Below, in pieces: positions 17,402-25,705 of a DNA stretch of 64,000 nt. Every line of letters starts with the position of its first letter. The stretch's first letter is position 1. A model generated the notes under the pieces. The model ran no database searches. It saw only the letters and a program-made list of their open reading frames with translations, and had not been told where the DNA came from. The translations under genes were made by a program, and so were the position numbers. This DNA is from Tepidanaerobacteraceae bacterium. GTDB lineage: Bacteria > Bacillota > Thermosediminibacteria > Thermosediminibacterales > Tepidanaerobacteraceae. The DNA lies in contig JANLFP010000003.1 in the NCBI GenBank assembly GCA_024655905.1, positions 248,001 through 312,000 of the forward strand, in the 5' to 3' direction.

Positions 17402-18808
17402 TTACGTCCCGATGTAAATATCCTTTTGCATGCCACGGGCATCTATGGCATGCACCGCACAGGCAAGACAGGGGTCAAAGCTTCTTGCCACCCTGCCCAC
17501 TTCCACCGGCTGATCGAAGTCTTCCACGGGAGTTCCCACGAGAGCTTCTTCGATGGGCCCCCGTATGCCGTTATTATCCCGGGGAGAACAGGCCCATGCA
17601 GAAGGGGTTATTATCTGATAATGGCTTATTCTACGGCCATTTGCCCGGAACCAGTGTCCGAGGCATCCGCGCATGGCTTCCACCATTCCGGCGCCTTCGA
17701 AATCGGAAGGCATTTCATAGGGTGCAAATACTGGTTTTCCTATTTCCAGCTCCATAACCCATTCTTCCATGAGTTCTGCCACCTTTTTTGCCTCGTATAC
17801 CCGCGCCAGAATCCGATGCATGGTGCCGTAAGCCTCCGGGTAATCGCCGCGTATGACGAGCCTTGCCAGAGGACCCATCTCCATTGGCAACCCTTTGTAT
17901 CGCGGGGCTTTCACCCAGGAATAAGCTCCAGGCTTTTTTGCATCGGGTTCGGTCAAGCCTTCTTCCGGAGCGAGAGGCGGAGCATCATCATACCAGGAAT
18001 ATTTCACATGCTCGGAAATGGCTTTTCTGTCGAGCTCCTCAGGCCTGCCGCCTATCATCACTCCCGGCCTGAAATAAAACTCGCCGCTCTTATCGGGATG
18101 CGAAAACATGCCGAAAGACATCAGATTCCTGTGCCCCGCGCCTATCTCAAAATAATCGCTGTATGCTTCCGCAATGAGCTCGGCATCCCTTATCATTTTG
18201 CTGTTGATGAAATCTTTAACGCGCTTAATTATGGAAAGAAACATCCTCACATTATCCCCATCGGGCGGCACGCTGGCACCCCCAGGCAGTATTCCGTGAT
18301 TGTGCGGAATCTTGGCGCCGAAGATGGTGACCATGTCGTGGGCAGCCCTTGATATATGTATGCTTTCCATATAGTTTTCATATATTTGGCTGCTCGTGTC
18401 TTTTGAAAGTCTGAAATCAACGTTGTACCCCGGAGTAAAAGGCGGGCGATCGGGGCCCTTCACATAGTCAGGCACAGTCAGGAAGTAAAAATGGCGGATA
18501 TGATTTTGCAAAAGATCGGCACCGAAAATTAAATTCCTGATAATGATGCCGTTCCGTGGAGGCATTATGCGTAAGGCATCCTCCATAGCATGGCTTGAAG
18601 CCAGGGCGTGGGCCGTGGAGCATATGCCGCATATGCGTTCGGTCAGGTAAACCGCATCCCTCGGGTCTCTGCCCAGGAGTATTTTTTCCAGGCCTCTGAA
18701 AAAAATGCCACCCGAAAAGGCGTCAACTATCCGGTGATTTTCGATTTTTGCATCCAATCTCCAGAACCCATTAATGCGGGTTATGGGACTGATGATTTTA
18801 ACCGGCAA
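17402..18808 (-). CDS. hydB: [NiFe] hydrogenase large subunit
   Basis: The catalytic subunit that splits H2 at the NiFe(CN)2CO centre. Both cysteine pairs that ligate nickel are visible: ERICGICSTAHALAS near residue 55, and DPCLACAVH near the C-terminus. After the histidine comes a 15-residue tail (AIDARGMQKDIYIGT), which an endoprotease removes after metal insertion in this family. The translation begins MPVKIISPITRINGFW when read from TTG 18808, which has GGAAGG 6 bases ahead. An in-frame ATG 30 bases upstream would place the binding site inside the coding region and is less likely. It is transcribed between the small subunit and cytochrome genes. Confidence 0.94.
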   Translation of the reverse strand: MPVKIISPITRINGFWRLDAKIENHRIVDAFSGGIFFRGLEKILLGRDPRDAVYLTERICGICSTAHALASSHAMEDALRIMPPRNGIIIRNLIFGADLLQNHIRHFYFLTVPDYVKGPDRPPFTPGYNVDFRLSKDTSSQIYENYMESIHISRAAHDMVTIFGAKIPHNHGILPGGASVPPDGDNVRMFLSIIKRVKDFINSKMIRDAELIAEAYSDYFEIGAGHRNLMSFGMFSHPDKSGEFYFRPGVMIGGRPEELDRKAISEHVKYSWYDDAPPLAPEEGLTEPDAKKPGAYSWVKAPRYKGLPMEMGPLARLVIRGDYPEAYGTMHRILARVYEAKKVAELMEEWVMELEIGKPVFAPYEMPSDFEGAGMVEAMRGCLGHWFRANGRRISHYQIITPSAWACSPRDNNGIRGPIEEALVGTPVEDFDQPVEVGRVARSFDPCLACAVHAIDARGMQKDIYIGT

Positions 18809-18883
18809 AAAAATCCTTCCTTTCGTTCGAATTCGCATTTATAAGCATTAAAAACTGATGCAGAAGCTGAAAGCAGATTTTGA

Positions 18884-20227
18884 TCAATCTTTCTCTTTGG
18901 AAGAAATTTTTTTGATAATCCTAATCTTTTTCGGTTTTACTACGGATACTTCACGGGGCGAAAGCTCATCGGAAGCATCCGCATCCATGCGCTTGCCGGA
19001 ATCCGGCCTTTTCCGCGATTTTTCACCATAATGCGCTTTGACGCCGGAATCATCGGCGCTTTCTTTACTCTTACCGGCAGCGTCTTTTATGGATGCAGCA
19101 CCGGATGCTTTCAGGGCTTCGGCCGTTGTTTTTTCCTCTTCCTGCAACATGCTGAGGGTTTTCTCGTCCACATGCCTGGTTTGGCTGCCGTTTACAAGAT
19201 GATTCTGAATGCGCCCTTTGAGAAGGCTTACCGCCGCATGCCCGGCCACACCCATTAAGGCCCCGCCGACAGCAACCTTTCCCACCAGTGACGAACTGGC
19301 GTTAATCCCAGGAAGGTCCACATCGGGAAGATGTGCAAAAAATGGCGACATGCCGTCCGGAAACTCGGGACTCACGCATCCGATGCAGTGGGTGTTTGCC
19401 TTAACCGGCCAGTTGATATGGGCGCTATTCCACATCCTGGTAGGGCAATCCACGAAAGTAACCGGTCCCTTGCACCCTATCTCGAAGAGACACCCGTAGT
19501 CGCCGGGGAATTTTGCAAATATGCTGTTTTCAAAATGCTGCCTTTTTGGGCAGAAGTCGTGGATTGAGTGCCGGTAAAACATGATAGGCCTTCCGAATGC
19601 ATCAAGTTCGGGCACACCATATAAAATCGCATGGGAAAGAGTTCCCACAAACCAATCGGGATGGCATGGGCATCCGGGAGTATTGATCACCTGGACGTCT
19701 TTTAAGATTTTATCCACCGGCAGTGAACCGGAAGGATTGGGGCTTGCGGCATATGGGCCTCCAAATGAGGCGCATGTGCCTATAGCGATGACGTATTTTG
19801 CCCTTGTTCCGAAATACTTGACGGCATCCAGATCGGTGACTGGCCTTCCGTCTTCAAAATATCCGATTTTTCCGTAAATGCCGTTATCCTTTGTAGGGAC
19901 CGTACCCTCGACCACCAGTATGTATTTGCCCTCTTGTTTCGACGCCGTTTCATACAGATGTTTTAAAGCCGTTTCTCCCTCGGCGGTCATAAGAGTATTC
20001 TGATACTCCAGCTTTATGGTATCCCGGATGAGCTGCTCCACATCCGGACTTAGGGTGTTGGCAAAGGACATAAAATCTCCCGTGCAGGTCATCAATTCAA
20101 GCCATATCACTGTGGCCTTCTCGCCGCGATCTCCAAGAGCTTCGGCCACTTTCGGCAGAAGGATTCCCGACAGGGACAGCGCGGCCGAAGAAAGGCACAG
20201 CTTTAAAAATTCCCGCCGTGTTAACAT
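18884..20227 (-). CDS. hydA: [NiFe] hydrogenase small subunit, Tat-exported, with long basic tail
   Basis: A 447-residue FeS electron-transfer subunit. The N-terminus is a Tat signal (TRREFLKLCLSSAALSLSG). Ligands of the proximal, distal and medial clusters are visible: MTCTGDF, GTCASFGG, NTPGCPCHPDW, HSIHDFCPKR, GDYGCLFEIGC, DCPTRMWN and THCIGC. A hydrophobic helix follows near residue 320-340 (VGKVAVGGALMGVAGHAAV). An unusual tail of about 100 charged residues then ends in PKKIRIIKKISSKEKD, where usual homologues stop soon after the anchor. It is the first gene of the three-gene hydrogenase operon, and the large subunit begins 75 bases later. I place it in the membrane-bound uptake (group 1) type. 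Confidence 0.94.
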   Translation of the reverse strand: MLTRREFLKLCLSSAALSLSGILLPKVAEALGDRGEKATVIWLELMTCTGDFMSFANTLSPDVEQLIRDTIKLEYQNTLMTAEGETALKHLYETASKQEGKYILVVEGTVPTKDNGIYGKIGYFEDGRPVTDLDAVKYFGTRAKYVIAIGTCASFGGPYAASPNPSGSLPVDKILKDVQVINTPGCPCHPDWFVGTLSHAILYGVPELDAFGRPIMFYRHSIHDFCPKRQHFENSIFAKFPGDYGCLFEIGCKGPVTFVDCPTRMWNSAHINWPVKANTHCIGCVSPEFPDGMSPFFAHLPDVDLPGINASSSLVGKVAVGGALMGVAGHAAVSLLKGRIQNHLVNGSQTRHVDEKTLSMLQEEEKTTAEALKASGAASIKDAAGKSKESADDSGVKAHYGEKSRKRPDSGKRMDADASDELSPREVSVVKPKKIRIIKKISSKEKD

Positions 20228-20400
20228 TGAAATTCACATCCGGAAATAATTTGGGCTGCAAATATTGACGCATGCGAACGCAAAACCCATTTTTATGATT
20301 CTCTTTACTTTATCGAAATATGTAAAACTGCACCACTTTTCATGTCGAAGAATAAAATATATATATATATCCGTATTTTTAGGTTGGGGATGATGGTTTG

Positions 20401-21645
20401 ATGAGACTTCAGGCTATAACCCTTGGCGAGCGGGTATTGAAAAGGCAGAAGCCCCTTATGGCAGGCGCCGATGTCAGAAACCTCCAGCAGATATTGAAAT
20501 GGCTGGGATTTTTCAATTTCGGGATTGATGGGGTTTTCGGCTATGAAACCGAATCAGCCGTAATCATGCTTCAAAGAGCACTCGGCATAAAACCCAGCGG
20601 AATTGTGGACGAACAACTGTTTGATATATTGCATAAAATGGAAAATGGCAGGGCGTTGCGCTGGCTGACTATGCAGAGGGATTATTGCCGTACGGCTCAT
20701 TCTCCGGTGCCGGTGCCTTTAGACCTAAAAGTGGCAGCAAAAAGAAGGATAAAAAGCGTGGAGGGGCTTTGCACCTTCGGCGATATTCTCATAGCATCTG
20801 CCCGGGACGGAATTTACGCCATGGATTTAATTAGCCTGAAAACCCGCTGGCAAAACCGAAGTCTATCCCCGGCCTCCATGCCTTCAATATGGGACGCGGC
20901 CCTGGTCGTGCCTGCAGAGAATCTCGTCATTCTGGATTTATATTCCGGAAAGCTCATGGCGACCGTTGATGCGGACACGTTTATAAGCCCTGTTGCTGCT
21001 TTGGAAGGCATTATAATAGCCCCGGCGGGAGGTTCGATATACGCTGTCGGCGAAAAGGGAAGCGCATTGTGGCGCTGCAAAACGGAAGGAGCGCTGTGTT
21101 CTCCTCCGGCTGCGGCTTACGACTTGATATATTTTGCTTCATCGGATGGGAATGTATACTGTGTGGATAAAAATGGCGATGTATACTGGAGGACCAGAGC
21201 AAACGACATCATATTGGAGCCGGTATCGATATGGAACGGCAGGATTTTTGCCGTATCCCGCACCTCCGTGTTTTACGCTTTCAACCCCCTCACCGGAGAA
21301 TTAATATGGAAAAAGAAGTTATCGGAAAGGGAATTTCTGGCCCCTGCCTTCCATAAGGATTTTATTCTTGCGGTGGATGCAGAAGGCGAAATATTTGCGT
21401 TAAGTCCCGGCCGGGCTGAAATTAAATGGCTGAAGGAATTAAATGCACGGCCGTCTGCCGTGCCGATTATTTGCGGCGATACTGCTTTTTTTGGAACGGA
21501 ACGCGGCATAGCTGCAATTAAAGTAAAAACCGGGGAAATGCGGACATTTTTAGAAAACAAGAAAGTAACGGCGCTGATACAGGCTCGATTTGGCGTTGCC
21601 GCAGCCGTTGGAGATGAGCTTGTGGTGCTATCTCCCGATATTTAA
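20401..21645 (+). CDS. Peptidoglycan-binding and PQQ-like beta-propeller protein
   Basis: A 414-residue protein with two parts. Residues about 18-85 form a PG_binding_1 domain (DVRNLQQILKWLGFF, then IDGVFGYETESAVIMLQRALG). From about 110 onward, eight or so blades of a PQQ/WD-like propeller are marked by repeats such as GALLWRCKTEG-type strands, SSDGNVYCVDKNGDVYWR and NPLTGELIWKKKL. No signal peptide is evident at the N-terminus. It could be a spore-coat or wall-associated scaffold, but the role is not known. The start is taken as ATG 20401; a TTG directly before it is also in frame, and the binding site is weak. Confidence 0.8.
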   Translation: MRLQAITLGERVLKRQKPLMAGADVRNLQQILKWLGFFNFGIDGVFGYETESAVIMLQRALGIKPSGIVDEQLFDILHKMENGRALRWLTMQRDYCRTAHSPVPVPLDLKVAAKRRIKSVEGLCTFGDILIASARDGIYAMDLISLKTRWQNRSLSPASMPSIWDAALVVPAENLVILDLYSGKLMATVDADTFISPVAALEGIIIAPAGGSIYAVGEKGSALWRCKTEGALCSPPAAAYDLIYFASSDGNVYCVDKNGDVYWRTRANDIILEPVSIWNGRIFAVSRTSVFYAFNPLTGELIWKKKLSEREFLAPAFHKDFILAVDAEGEIFALSPGRAEIKWLKELNARPSAVPIICGDTAFFGTERGIAAIKVKTGEMRTFLENKKVTALIQARFGVAAAVGDELVVLSPDI

Positions 21646-21808
21646 ACTTTGAAACTGTCAAAACTTTGTACAAAAAAATTAAAGATGTGGTTGGTGAAAG
21701 CCGCAAATACAATTTTTACATCTGTTATTTTTTTCTCCGCAGTGCTATAATCATTAAGCATATCATAATATTTTCCAAACGGATTTAATTTCGGCAGAGG
21801 TGAAAATC

Positions 21809-22630
21809 ATGGAGAACAGCATTAAGCCCATCGGAGTATTCGATTCCGGCATCGGCGGTCTCACCGTGGTCAGCGAAATAATGCGTCAGCTGCCTGAGGA
21901 AAGCATAATATATTTCGGGGACACAGCCAGGGTCCCCTACGGTTCCAAATCTCGGGAAACCGTTACCCGTTTCGCTTTTGAGGGATTGAACTTTCTGCTG
22001 GCTCGGGATGTGAAGATGGTGGTGGTGGCCTGCAATACCGTGAGCGCCACCTGCCTCGAAGAGCTTAGGGAATCATCGCCCGTGCCGGTGCTGGGCGTTA
22101 TCGAGCCGGGTGCAAAGGCTGCAGTTGGGGTTACCCGCAATAAATTGGTCGGAGTAATAGGAACGGAGCGCACCATAAAAAGCCAGGCATATGTCAGGGC
22201 CATCCGCAAAATCGACCCGGAAATCAATATCTTCTCCAAAGCCTGCCCGCTCTTTGTCCCCCTGGTGGAAGAAGGGTGGCTCGACAATGAGGCTGCTTTT
22301 TTCACGGCAAAAACGTATCTTCTGCCCTTAAAAAACGAGGGAATCGATACTCTTGTGCTGGCGTGCACCCATTATCCGCTGCTTGCGGCGACGCTGCAGG
22401 CGGTTATGGGCGAAAAAGTGCATCTGGTGGATTCGGCTTTCGAAACGGCAAGGGAAGTGGGAGGCGTCCTGGAAGCCGCGGGCCTGAAATGCTCTGTGGG
22501 AGACCGCCCCGTATACAGATATTTTGTCAGCGACAACCCTGCCAAATTTATTGAGGTGGGGGAGAGGTTTCTCCGGCGGCCCATAGATCCCATAAGCGTA
22601 ATCGACCCCGAAGTGCCGTTCGGCATATGA
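21809..22630 (+). CDS. murI: Glutamate racemase
   Basis: Converts L-glutamate to D-glutamate for peptidoglycan. The protein has 273 residues, the usual length. The two catalytic cysteines are in VVVACNTVSA and LVLACTHYPLL, with the N-terminal GVFDSGIGGLTV and the aspartate motif YFGDTARVPYG. ATG 21809 has AGAGGTGA 5 bases ahead; the GTG 9 bases earlier overlaps that site. It is monocistronic. A perfect 8-base-arm hairpin follows, shared with the converging lipoprotein gene. Confidence 0.97.
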   Translation: MENSIKPIGVFDSGIGGLTVVSEIMRQLPEESIIYFGDTARVPYGSKSRETVTRFAFEGLNFLLARDVKMVVVACNTVSATCLEELRESSPVPVLGVIEPGAKAAVGVTRNKLVGVIGTERTIKSQAYVRAIRKIDPEINIFSKACPLFVPLVEEGWLDNEAAFFTAKTYLLPLKNEGIDTLVLACTHYPLLAATLQAVMGEKVHLVDSAFETAREVGGVLEAAGLKCSVGDRPVYRYFVSDNPAKFIEVGERFLRRPIDPISVIDPEVPFGI

Positions 22631-22645
22631 AATGGAAAATTAAAC

Positions 22646-22671
22646 GGCCGGAACTCAAATCGTTTCCGGCC
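22646..22671. terminator. Hairpin between murI and the small lipoprotein gene
   Basis: Perfect arms GGCCGGAA/TTCCGGCC with a 10-base loop. There are short T-rich stretches on both strands, so it may work in both directions. Confidence 0.7.
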
Positions 22672-22679
22672 TTTGACAT

Positions 22680-22829
22680 TCAGCTTGCCCCTCCTGCGTC
22701 GATTACCTTCTTTTCCTGTTTCTGACCGCCGCCGCTTCCGCCGGAGCTCTTTTGCCCGCAGCCAACTATCAGCATGATTCCTATGAGAACAATCGCAATG
22801 GCGGCGAACAACTTTTTAAGCCTTCTCAT
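22680..22829 (-). CDS. Tiny lipoprotein (49 residues)
   Basis: A short gene with a strong site (GAGGAGG, 8 bases before the ATG). It encodes MRRLKKLF, then a hydrophobic stretch (IAIVLIGIMLIV) and a lipobox ending in Cys at residue 24. After the cysteine only 25 residues remain, rich in Ser, Gly, Lys and Gln (GQKSSGGSGGGQKQEKK). Such micro-lipoproteins have no assigned function. The position convergent with murI and the good signal peptide make this a real gene in my view, though it is below usual length cutoffs. Confidence 0.72.
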   Translation of the reverse strand: MRRLKKLFAAIAIVLIGIMLIVGCGQKSSGGSGGGQKQEKKVIDAGGAS

Positions 22830-22941
22830 TGAATATTTCCTCCTCTAAAATTTGGTTTTATCTATGCAACGAGGTCTTTTATTATATTTTTCTACATTTA
22901 TATGAAAAACCCTTTTATCTGAAAATTATGCGGCGTTGTCA

Positions 22942-22966
22942 TGTCACGGGGACGGTTCTTTTGACA
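22942..22966 (+). repeat. GGGACGGTTC-core inverted repeat, copy 1 of tandem pair
   Basis: 25 bases with arms TGTCA/TGACA and core CGGGGACGGTTCTTT. It is preceded by TGTCA and followed by TTGACA, giving doubled arms. An almost identical copy starts 45 bases downstream. Confidence 0.85.
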
Positions 22967-22986
22967 TCTCTTGACATGGTCGAGAA

Positions 22987-23011
22987 TGTCACGGGGACGG
23001 TTCTTTTGACA
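22987..23011 (+). repeat. GGGACGGTTC-core inverted repeat, copy 2 of tandem pair
   Basis: Identical over 25 bases to the copy at 22942. The two lie in the 308-base gap between the small lipoprotein and the asparaginase gene; apart from them I see only AT-rich sequence there. Confidence 0.85.
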
Positions 23012-23137
23012 CTTTTGACATGCGTCGAAAAAGAAGATTGAGGAAATCGCAGATTGTATAATGTGGAATAATGCTGCAGATTGTGGTAAAATCATCGTGG
23101 AGGTGGTTTAATCATTGAGGCAATAAACCGGATTTTA

Positions 23138-24214
23138 ATGAAAAAAAAGATCGCATTTCTGGCCACCGGCGGCACCATAGCTTCAACCCGGGGGCCTGAA
23201 GGCCTTCGACCAGCCTTCACCGAAAAAGAAATGATAGAGCTGGTGCCGGAACTTTCGCATATAGCCGATATTCAGGGAAAACTCATCATGAACATAGATA
23301 GCTCCAACATGCAGCCGGAAGACTGGAAGGTTATTGCCGCTGAGATTGTTGAGGCTCTAAAAAAATGTGACGGTGTAGTCCTTTCCCACGGCACCGACAC
23401 TTTGGCCTATACTTCTTCGGCTCTTACCTACATGCTCACGGACCTCAAAAAGCCCGTGGCCGTAACCGGCGCTCAAAAGTCCATAGGGGAAGAGCAAAGT
23501 GATGCAGCAAAAAACCTCGTGGATAGCTTCAAAGTGGCATCATCTGGAGTTCCGGGAGTTTTCGTGGTGTTCAACGGCAATATCATTATCGGCGACAGGG
23601 CCACCAAAATGAAGACCGCAAGTTTTGATGCATTCTCCAGCGTAAATGTGCCCATGGCGGGAAAAGTCCGTGAGTCAGGTGAGTCAGGGAGAGGTTGCGC
23701 TGACTCAAAAAAGTCAATCATAGAGTGGAATGATGAGATGCTCTGGCAGGAAACCAGAAGGATAAAGCAAGTCTGGGCCAAACTCAAAAATGAGTCGGGG
23801 AAATGTCGCATTGACTCAAGCATCGACCCACAATCCCACCCCATCAAAGGTCTGGAAGAGGAACCCGTATTACTCTATGATAACCTCGATCCCCGGGTTT
23901 TGCTGGTCAAGCTCTATCCCGGCATAGAGCCCGAAGTCCTGCTGCTGGCCAGGGAAAAAGGCTATCATTCTGTGCTCATAGAAAGTTTCGGTTCCGGCGG
24001 AGTGCCCTTCCGGGAGCCCCGAAATCTTCTGCCGGCCATAGAAGAGCTCATTTCATCCGGCATCACCGTGGCGGTTACTACGCAGGTGCCCTTCGAAGGA
24101 GTGAACCTCTCCCTCTACGAAGTGGGGGTCAAAGCCCTGGAAGCCGGTGCCATATCCATGGGGGATGCCACCAGAGAAGCTGCTCTGGTGAGGCTCATGA
24201 TGAAACTGATCTAG
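23138..24214 (+). CDS. ansA: L-asparaginase (type I, AnsA-like) with internal insertion
   Basis: Hydrolyses asparagine to aspartate and ammonia. The two threonine catalytic motifs are intact: TGGTIAST near residue 9, and SHGTDTLAYTSSALTYML near 88. The C-terminal domain (ESFGSGGVPFREP, TTQVPFEGVNL) is also complete. The 358 residues exceed the usual 325-335. The excess lies between residues about 180 and 235 (from VRESGESGRGCADS to SSIDPQSHPIKG), where the DNA holds two diverged copies of the inverted repeat. ATG 23138 lacks a good binding site. GGAGGTGG lies ahead of an in-frame ATT at 23114, an alternative rare start. It is monocistronic. Confidence 0.9.
   Translation: MKKKIAFLATGGTIASTRGPEGLRPAFTEKEMIELVPELSHIADIQGKLIMNIDSSNMQPEDWKVIAAEIVEALKKCDGVVLSHGTDTLAYTSSALTYMLTDLKKPVAVTGAQKSIGEEQSDAAKNLVDSFKVASSGVPGVFVVFNGNIIIGDRATKMKTASFDAFSSVNVPMAGKVRESGESGRGCADSKKSIIEWNDEMLWQETRRIKQVWAKLKNESGKCRIDSSIDPQSHPIKGLEEEPVLLYDNLDPRVLLVKLYPGIEPEVLLLAREKGYHSVLIESFGSGGVPFREPRNLLPAIEELISSGITVAVTTQVPFEGVNLSLYEVGVKALEAGAISMGDATREAALVRLMMKLI
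23680..23707 (+). repeat. Diverged inverted repeat inside ansA, copy A
   Basis: Arms TGAGTCA/TGACTCA are perfectly complementary and flank a 14-base core GGGAGAGGTTGCGC that resembles the GGGACGGTTC core. A second TGAGTCAGG lies just upstream, reproducing the doubled-arm pattern of the intergenic copies. It is translated in frame. Confidence 0.6.
23791..23818 (+). repeat. Diverged inverted repeat inside ansA, copy B
   Basis: Also 28 bases, with arms TGAGTC/GACTCA around GGGGAAATGTCGCAT. It lies 83 bases after copy A, within the same extra protein segment. Confidence 0.5.
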
Positions 24215-24313
24215 CATGGCGCTACATTCAGACCCATAATAGTGAAGTGCCTGTCAACAATGAGCGCAACATCTGCGGTAAAATTATTCATATCAAATTC
24301 GGCGAAAAATAAA

Positions 24314-24342
24314 TTGACAAGCGCATTTCTCCATGCTATACT
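24314..24342 (+). promoter_or_regulatory. Sigma-A promoter of the pyr operon
   Basis: TTGACA (24314-24319), a 17-base spacer, then TATACT (24337-24342). Transcription would start near 24350, just before the PyrR site. Confidence 0.88.
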
Positions 24343-24374
24343 TATAAAAACAAAAGAAAATCGAATATGGGCAA

Positions 24375-24483
24375 CCTTTAAACTGGTCCCGCGAGGCCGG
24401 TAAGGGAAGAAGCAGTCAGCTTTGGGCACGCAAGGTTTCATGCGACCGCAAGCCTTTCTCCGCCTCGGAGAAAGGCTTTTTTG
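24375..24483 (+). promoter_or_regulatory. PyrR-dependent attenuator of the pyr operon
   Basis: The binding-loop hairpin (24375-24406) contains GGTCCCGCGAGGCC, matching the PyrR consensus ARUCCNGNGAGGYU except at its paired ends. It is closed by CCTT/AAGG arms. A strong terminator (AAGCCTTTCTCC/GGAGAAAGGCTT plus T-run, 24450-24482) follows. In the known mechanism, UMP-loaded PyrR holds the hairpin and lets the terminator form. No pyrR gene is present in the window, so it lies elsewhere. Confidence 0.9.
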
Positions 24484-24566
24484 ATGCATAAGACAGCATC
24501 AGGCGTGCCGGGTTTGAAATAGACCAGAGCTGCCGGAAGCTTTGCAGCCAAGATGAATAATCCCCT

Positions 24567-24593
24567 CCTGCCGCCTCGACGGCAGGTTTTTTT
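24567..24593 (+). terminator. Second terminator in the pyr leader
   Basis: Perfect stem CCTGCCG/CGGCAGG with a six-base loop and seven T's. It lies between the PyrR attenuator and pyrB, so it must be bypassed for expression. No second PyrR consensus is visible ahead of it; AGCTGC/GCAGC near 24529 may form a competing stem. Confidence 0.8.
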
Positions 24594-24719
24594 ACATGCT
24601 TTTTTAATCGAATACAGAAAACAGTTTCAGGCAAAAAAATCAAATCCGGTGCGGACTGCATCCGGCATAAAGTGATTTTTAAACCTTTATCAATAGCATA
24701 TTTTAAAGGGAGGATTAGC

Positions 24720-24788
24720 TTGAAAAATAACTTTTCATTACTATTTGTGCCGCTAGCGGTAGCGGCGGAATGGAGGTTAAAATGCTAA
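24720..24788 (+). CDS. Putative leader peptide overlapping the pyrB start
   Basis: A TTG-started frame of 22 codons behind GGGAGG encodes [18 protein letters not shown] and four more residues. It ends at TAA 24786-24788, overlapping the pyrB start (24782) by seven bases. Translation through it would deliver ribosomes to pyrB. Its own site is stronger than expected by chance, but no protein evidence exists. Confidence 0.45.
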   Translation: MKNNFSLLFVPLAVAAEWRLKC

Positions 24789-25705
24789 GCCGGAAACATC
24801 TTCTGGGCCTGGAAAATGCGACGCGTGAGGATATCGAATTAATTCTCGACACAGCAGATTCTTTTAAGGAAATAATCGACAGGGACGTGAAGAAAGTGCC
24901 CACCCTCCGGGGCAAGTGCGTGGTGAACCTTTTCTACGAACCCAGCACCAGGACCCGCACATCCTTCGAGCTGGCGGGCAAATACCTGAGCGCAGACACG
25001 ATAAATTTTTCTTCCTCCACCAGCAGCGTGCAGAAAGGGGAAACTTTGAAAGACACTGCAAAGACGCTGGAGATGATGGGGATAGATGCAGTGGTGATCC
25101 GCCACAGTTCCTCGGGAGCAGCAGAATATTTGAGCTGGCATATGAACGCAGCGGTTATAAATGCCGGCGACGGCACCCATGAGCATCCCACCCAGGCTCT
25201 CCTTGACATGCTAACGGTGCGGGAGAAAAAGGGGACCCTTGAAGGCCTGAAAGTGGCCATACTGGGGGACATCACTCACAGCAGGGTGGCCAGGTCAAAC
25301 ATCTTTGGCTTTGCGAAAATGGGTTGCGATGTATATGTGGCTGGGCCACAGACCCTCATGCCCAGGGAGATAGAGAAGATGGGGGCAAAGGCCGCAAGAA
25401 ACATGGATGAAGCCGTAGAAGGAGCGGATGTGGTAATGGCGCTGAGGATACAGCTGGAAAGGCAGAAAAAGGGGCTTTTTCCTTCCCAGCGGGAATATTC
25501 CAGGTTCTTCGGCATAGACAAAAAGAGGCTCTCGCTGGCAAAGCCCGATGCCCTGCTGCTCCATCCCGGGCCCGTAAACCGGGGAGTGGAAATAACGTCG
25601 GAAATAATGGACGGCGCTCAATCGGTGATAAATGAACAGGTGAAAAGCGGCGTGGCTGTGCGAATGGCAGTATTATATCTCTTGATGGGAGGAGCAGGCC
25701 GATGA
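24782..25705 (+). CDS. pyrB: Aspartate carbamoyltransferase catalytic subunit
   Basis: Condenses carbamoyl phosphate with aspartate, the committed pyrimidine step. The carbamoyl-phosphate loop [15 protein letters not shown], the HPTQALLD motif and [12 protein letters not shown] are present, in a 307-residue protein typical of Gram-positive trimeric PyrB. No regulatory PyrI follows. ATG 24782 has GGAGG 5 bases ahead; the upstream in-frame ATG 24770 is inside that site's context and is not needed. It is the first structural gene of the operon and overlaps pyrC by four bases. Confidence 0.97.
   Translation: MLSRKHLLGLENATREDIELILDTADSFKEIIDRDVKKVPTLRGKCVVNLFYEPSTRTRTSFELAGKYLSADTINFSSSTSSVQKGETLKDTAKTLEMMGIDAVVIRHSSSGAAEYLSWHMNAAVINAGDGTHEHPTQALLDMLTVREKKGTLEGLKVAILGDITHSRVARSNIFGFAKMGCDVYVAGPQTLMPREIEKMGAKAARNMDEAVEGADVVMALRIQLERQKKGLFPSQREYSRFFGIDKKRLSLAKPDALLLHPGPVNRGVEITSEIMDGAQSVINEQVKSGVAVRMAVLYLLMGGAGR

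Noticed and set aside
17426-18352. A 308-codon plus-strand frame
   Set aside because: Antisense to the hydrogenase large subunit, whose metal ligands are intact.
24486-24566. A second PyrR binding loop
   Set aside because: ACCAGAGCTGCCGG lacks the required GAGAGGC-type core.
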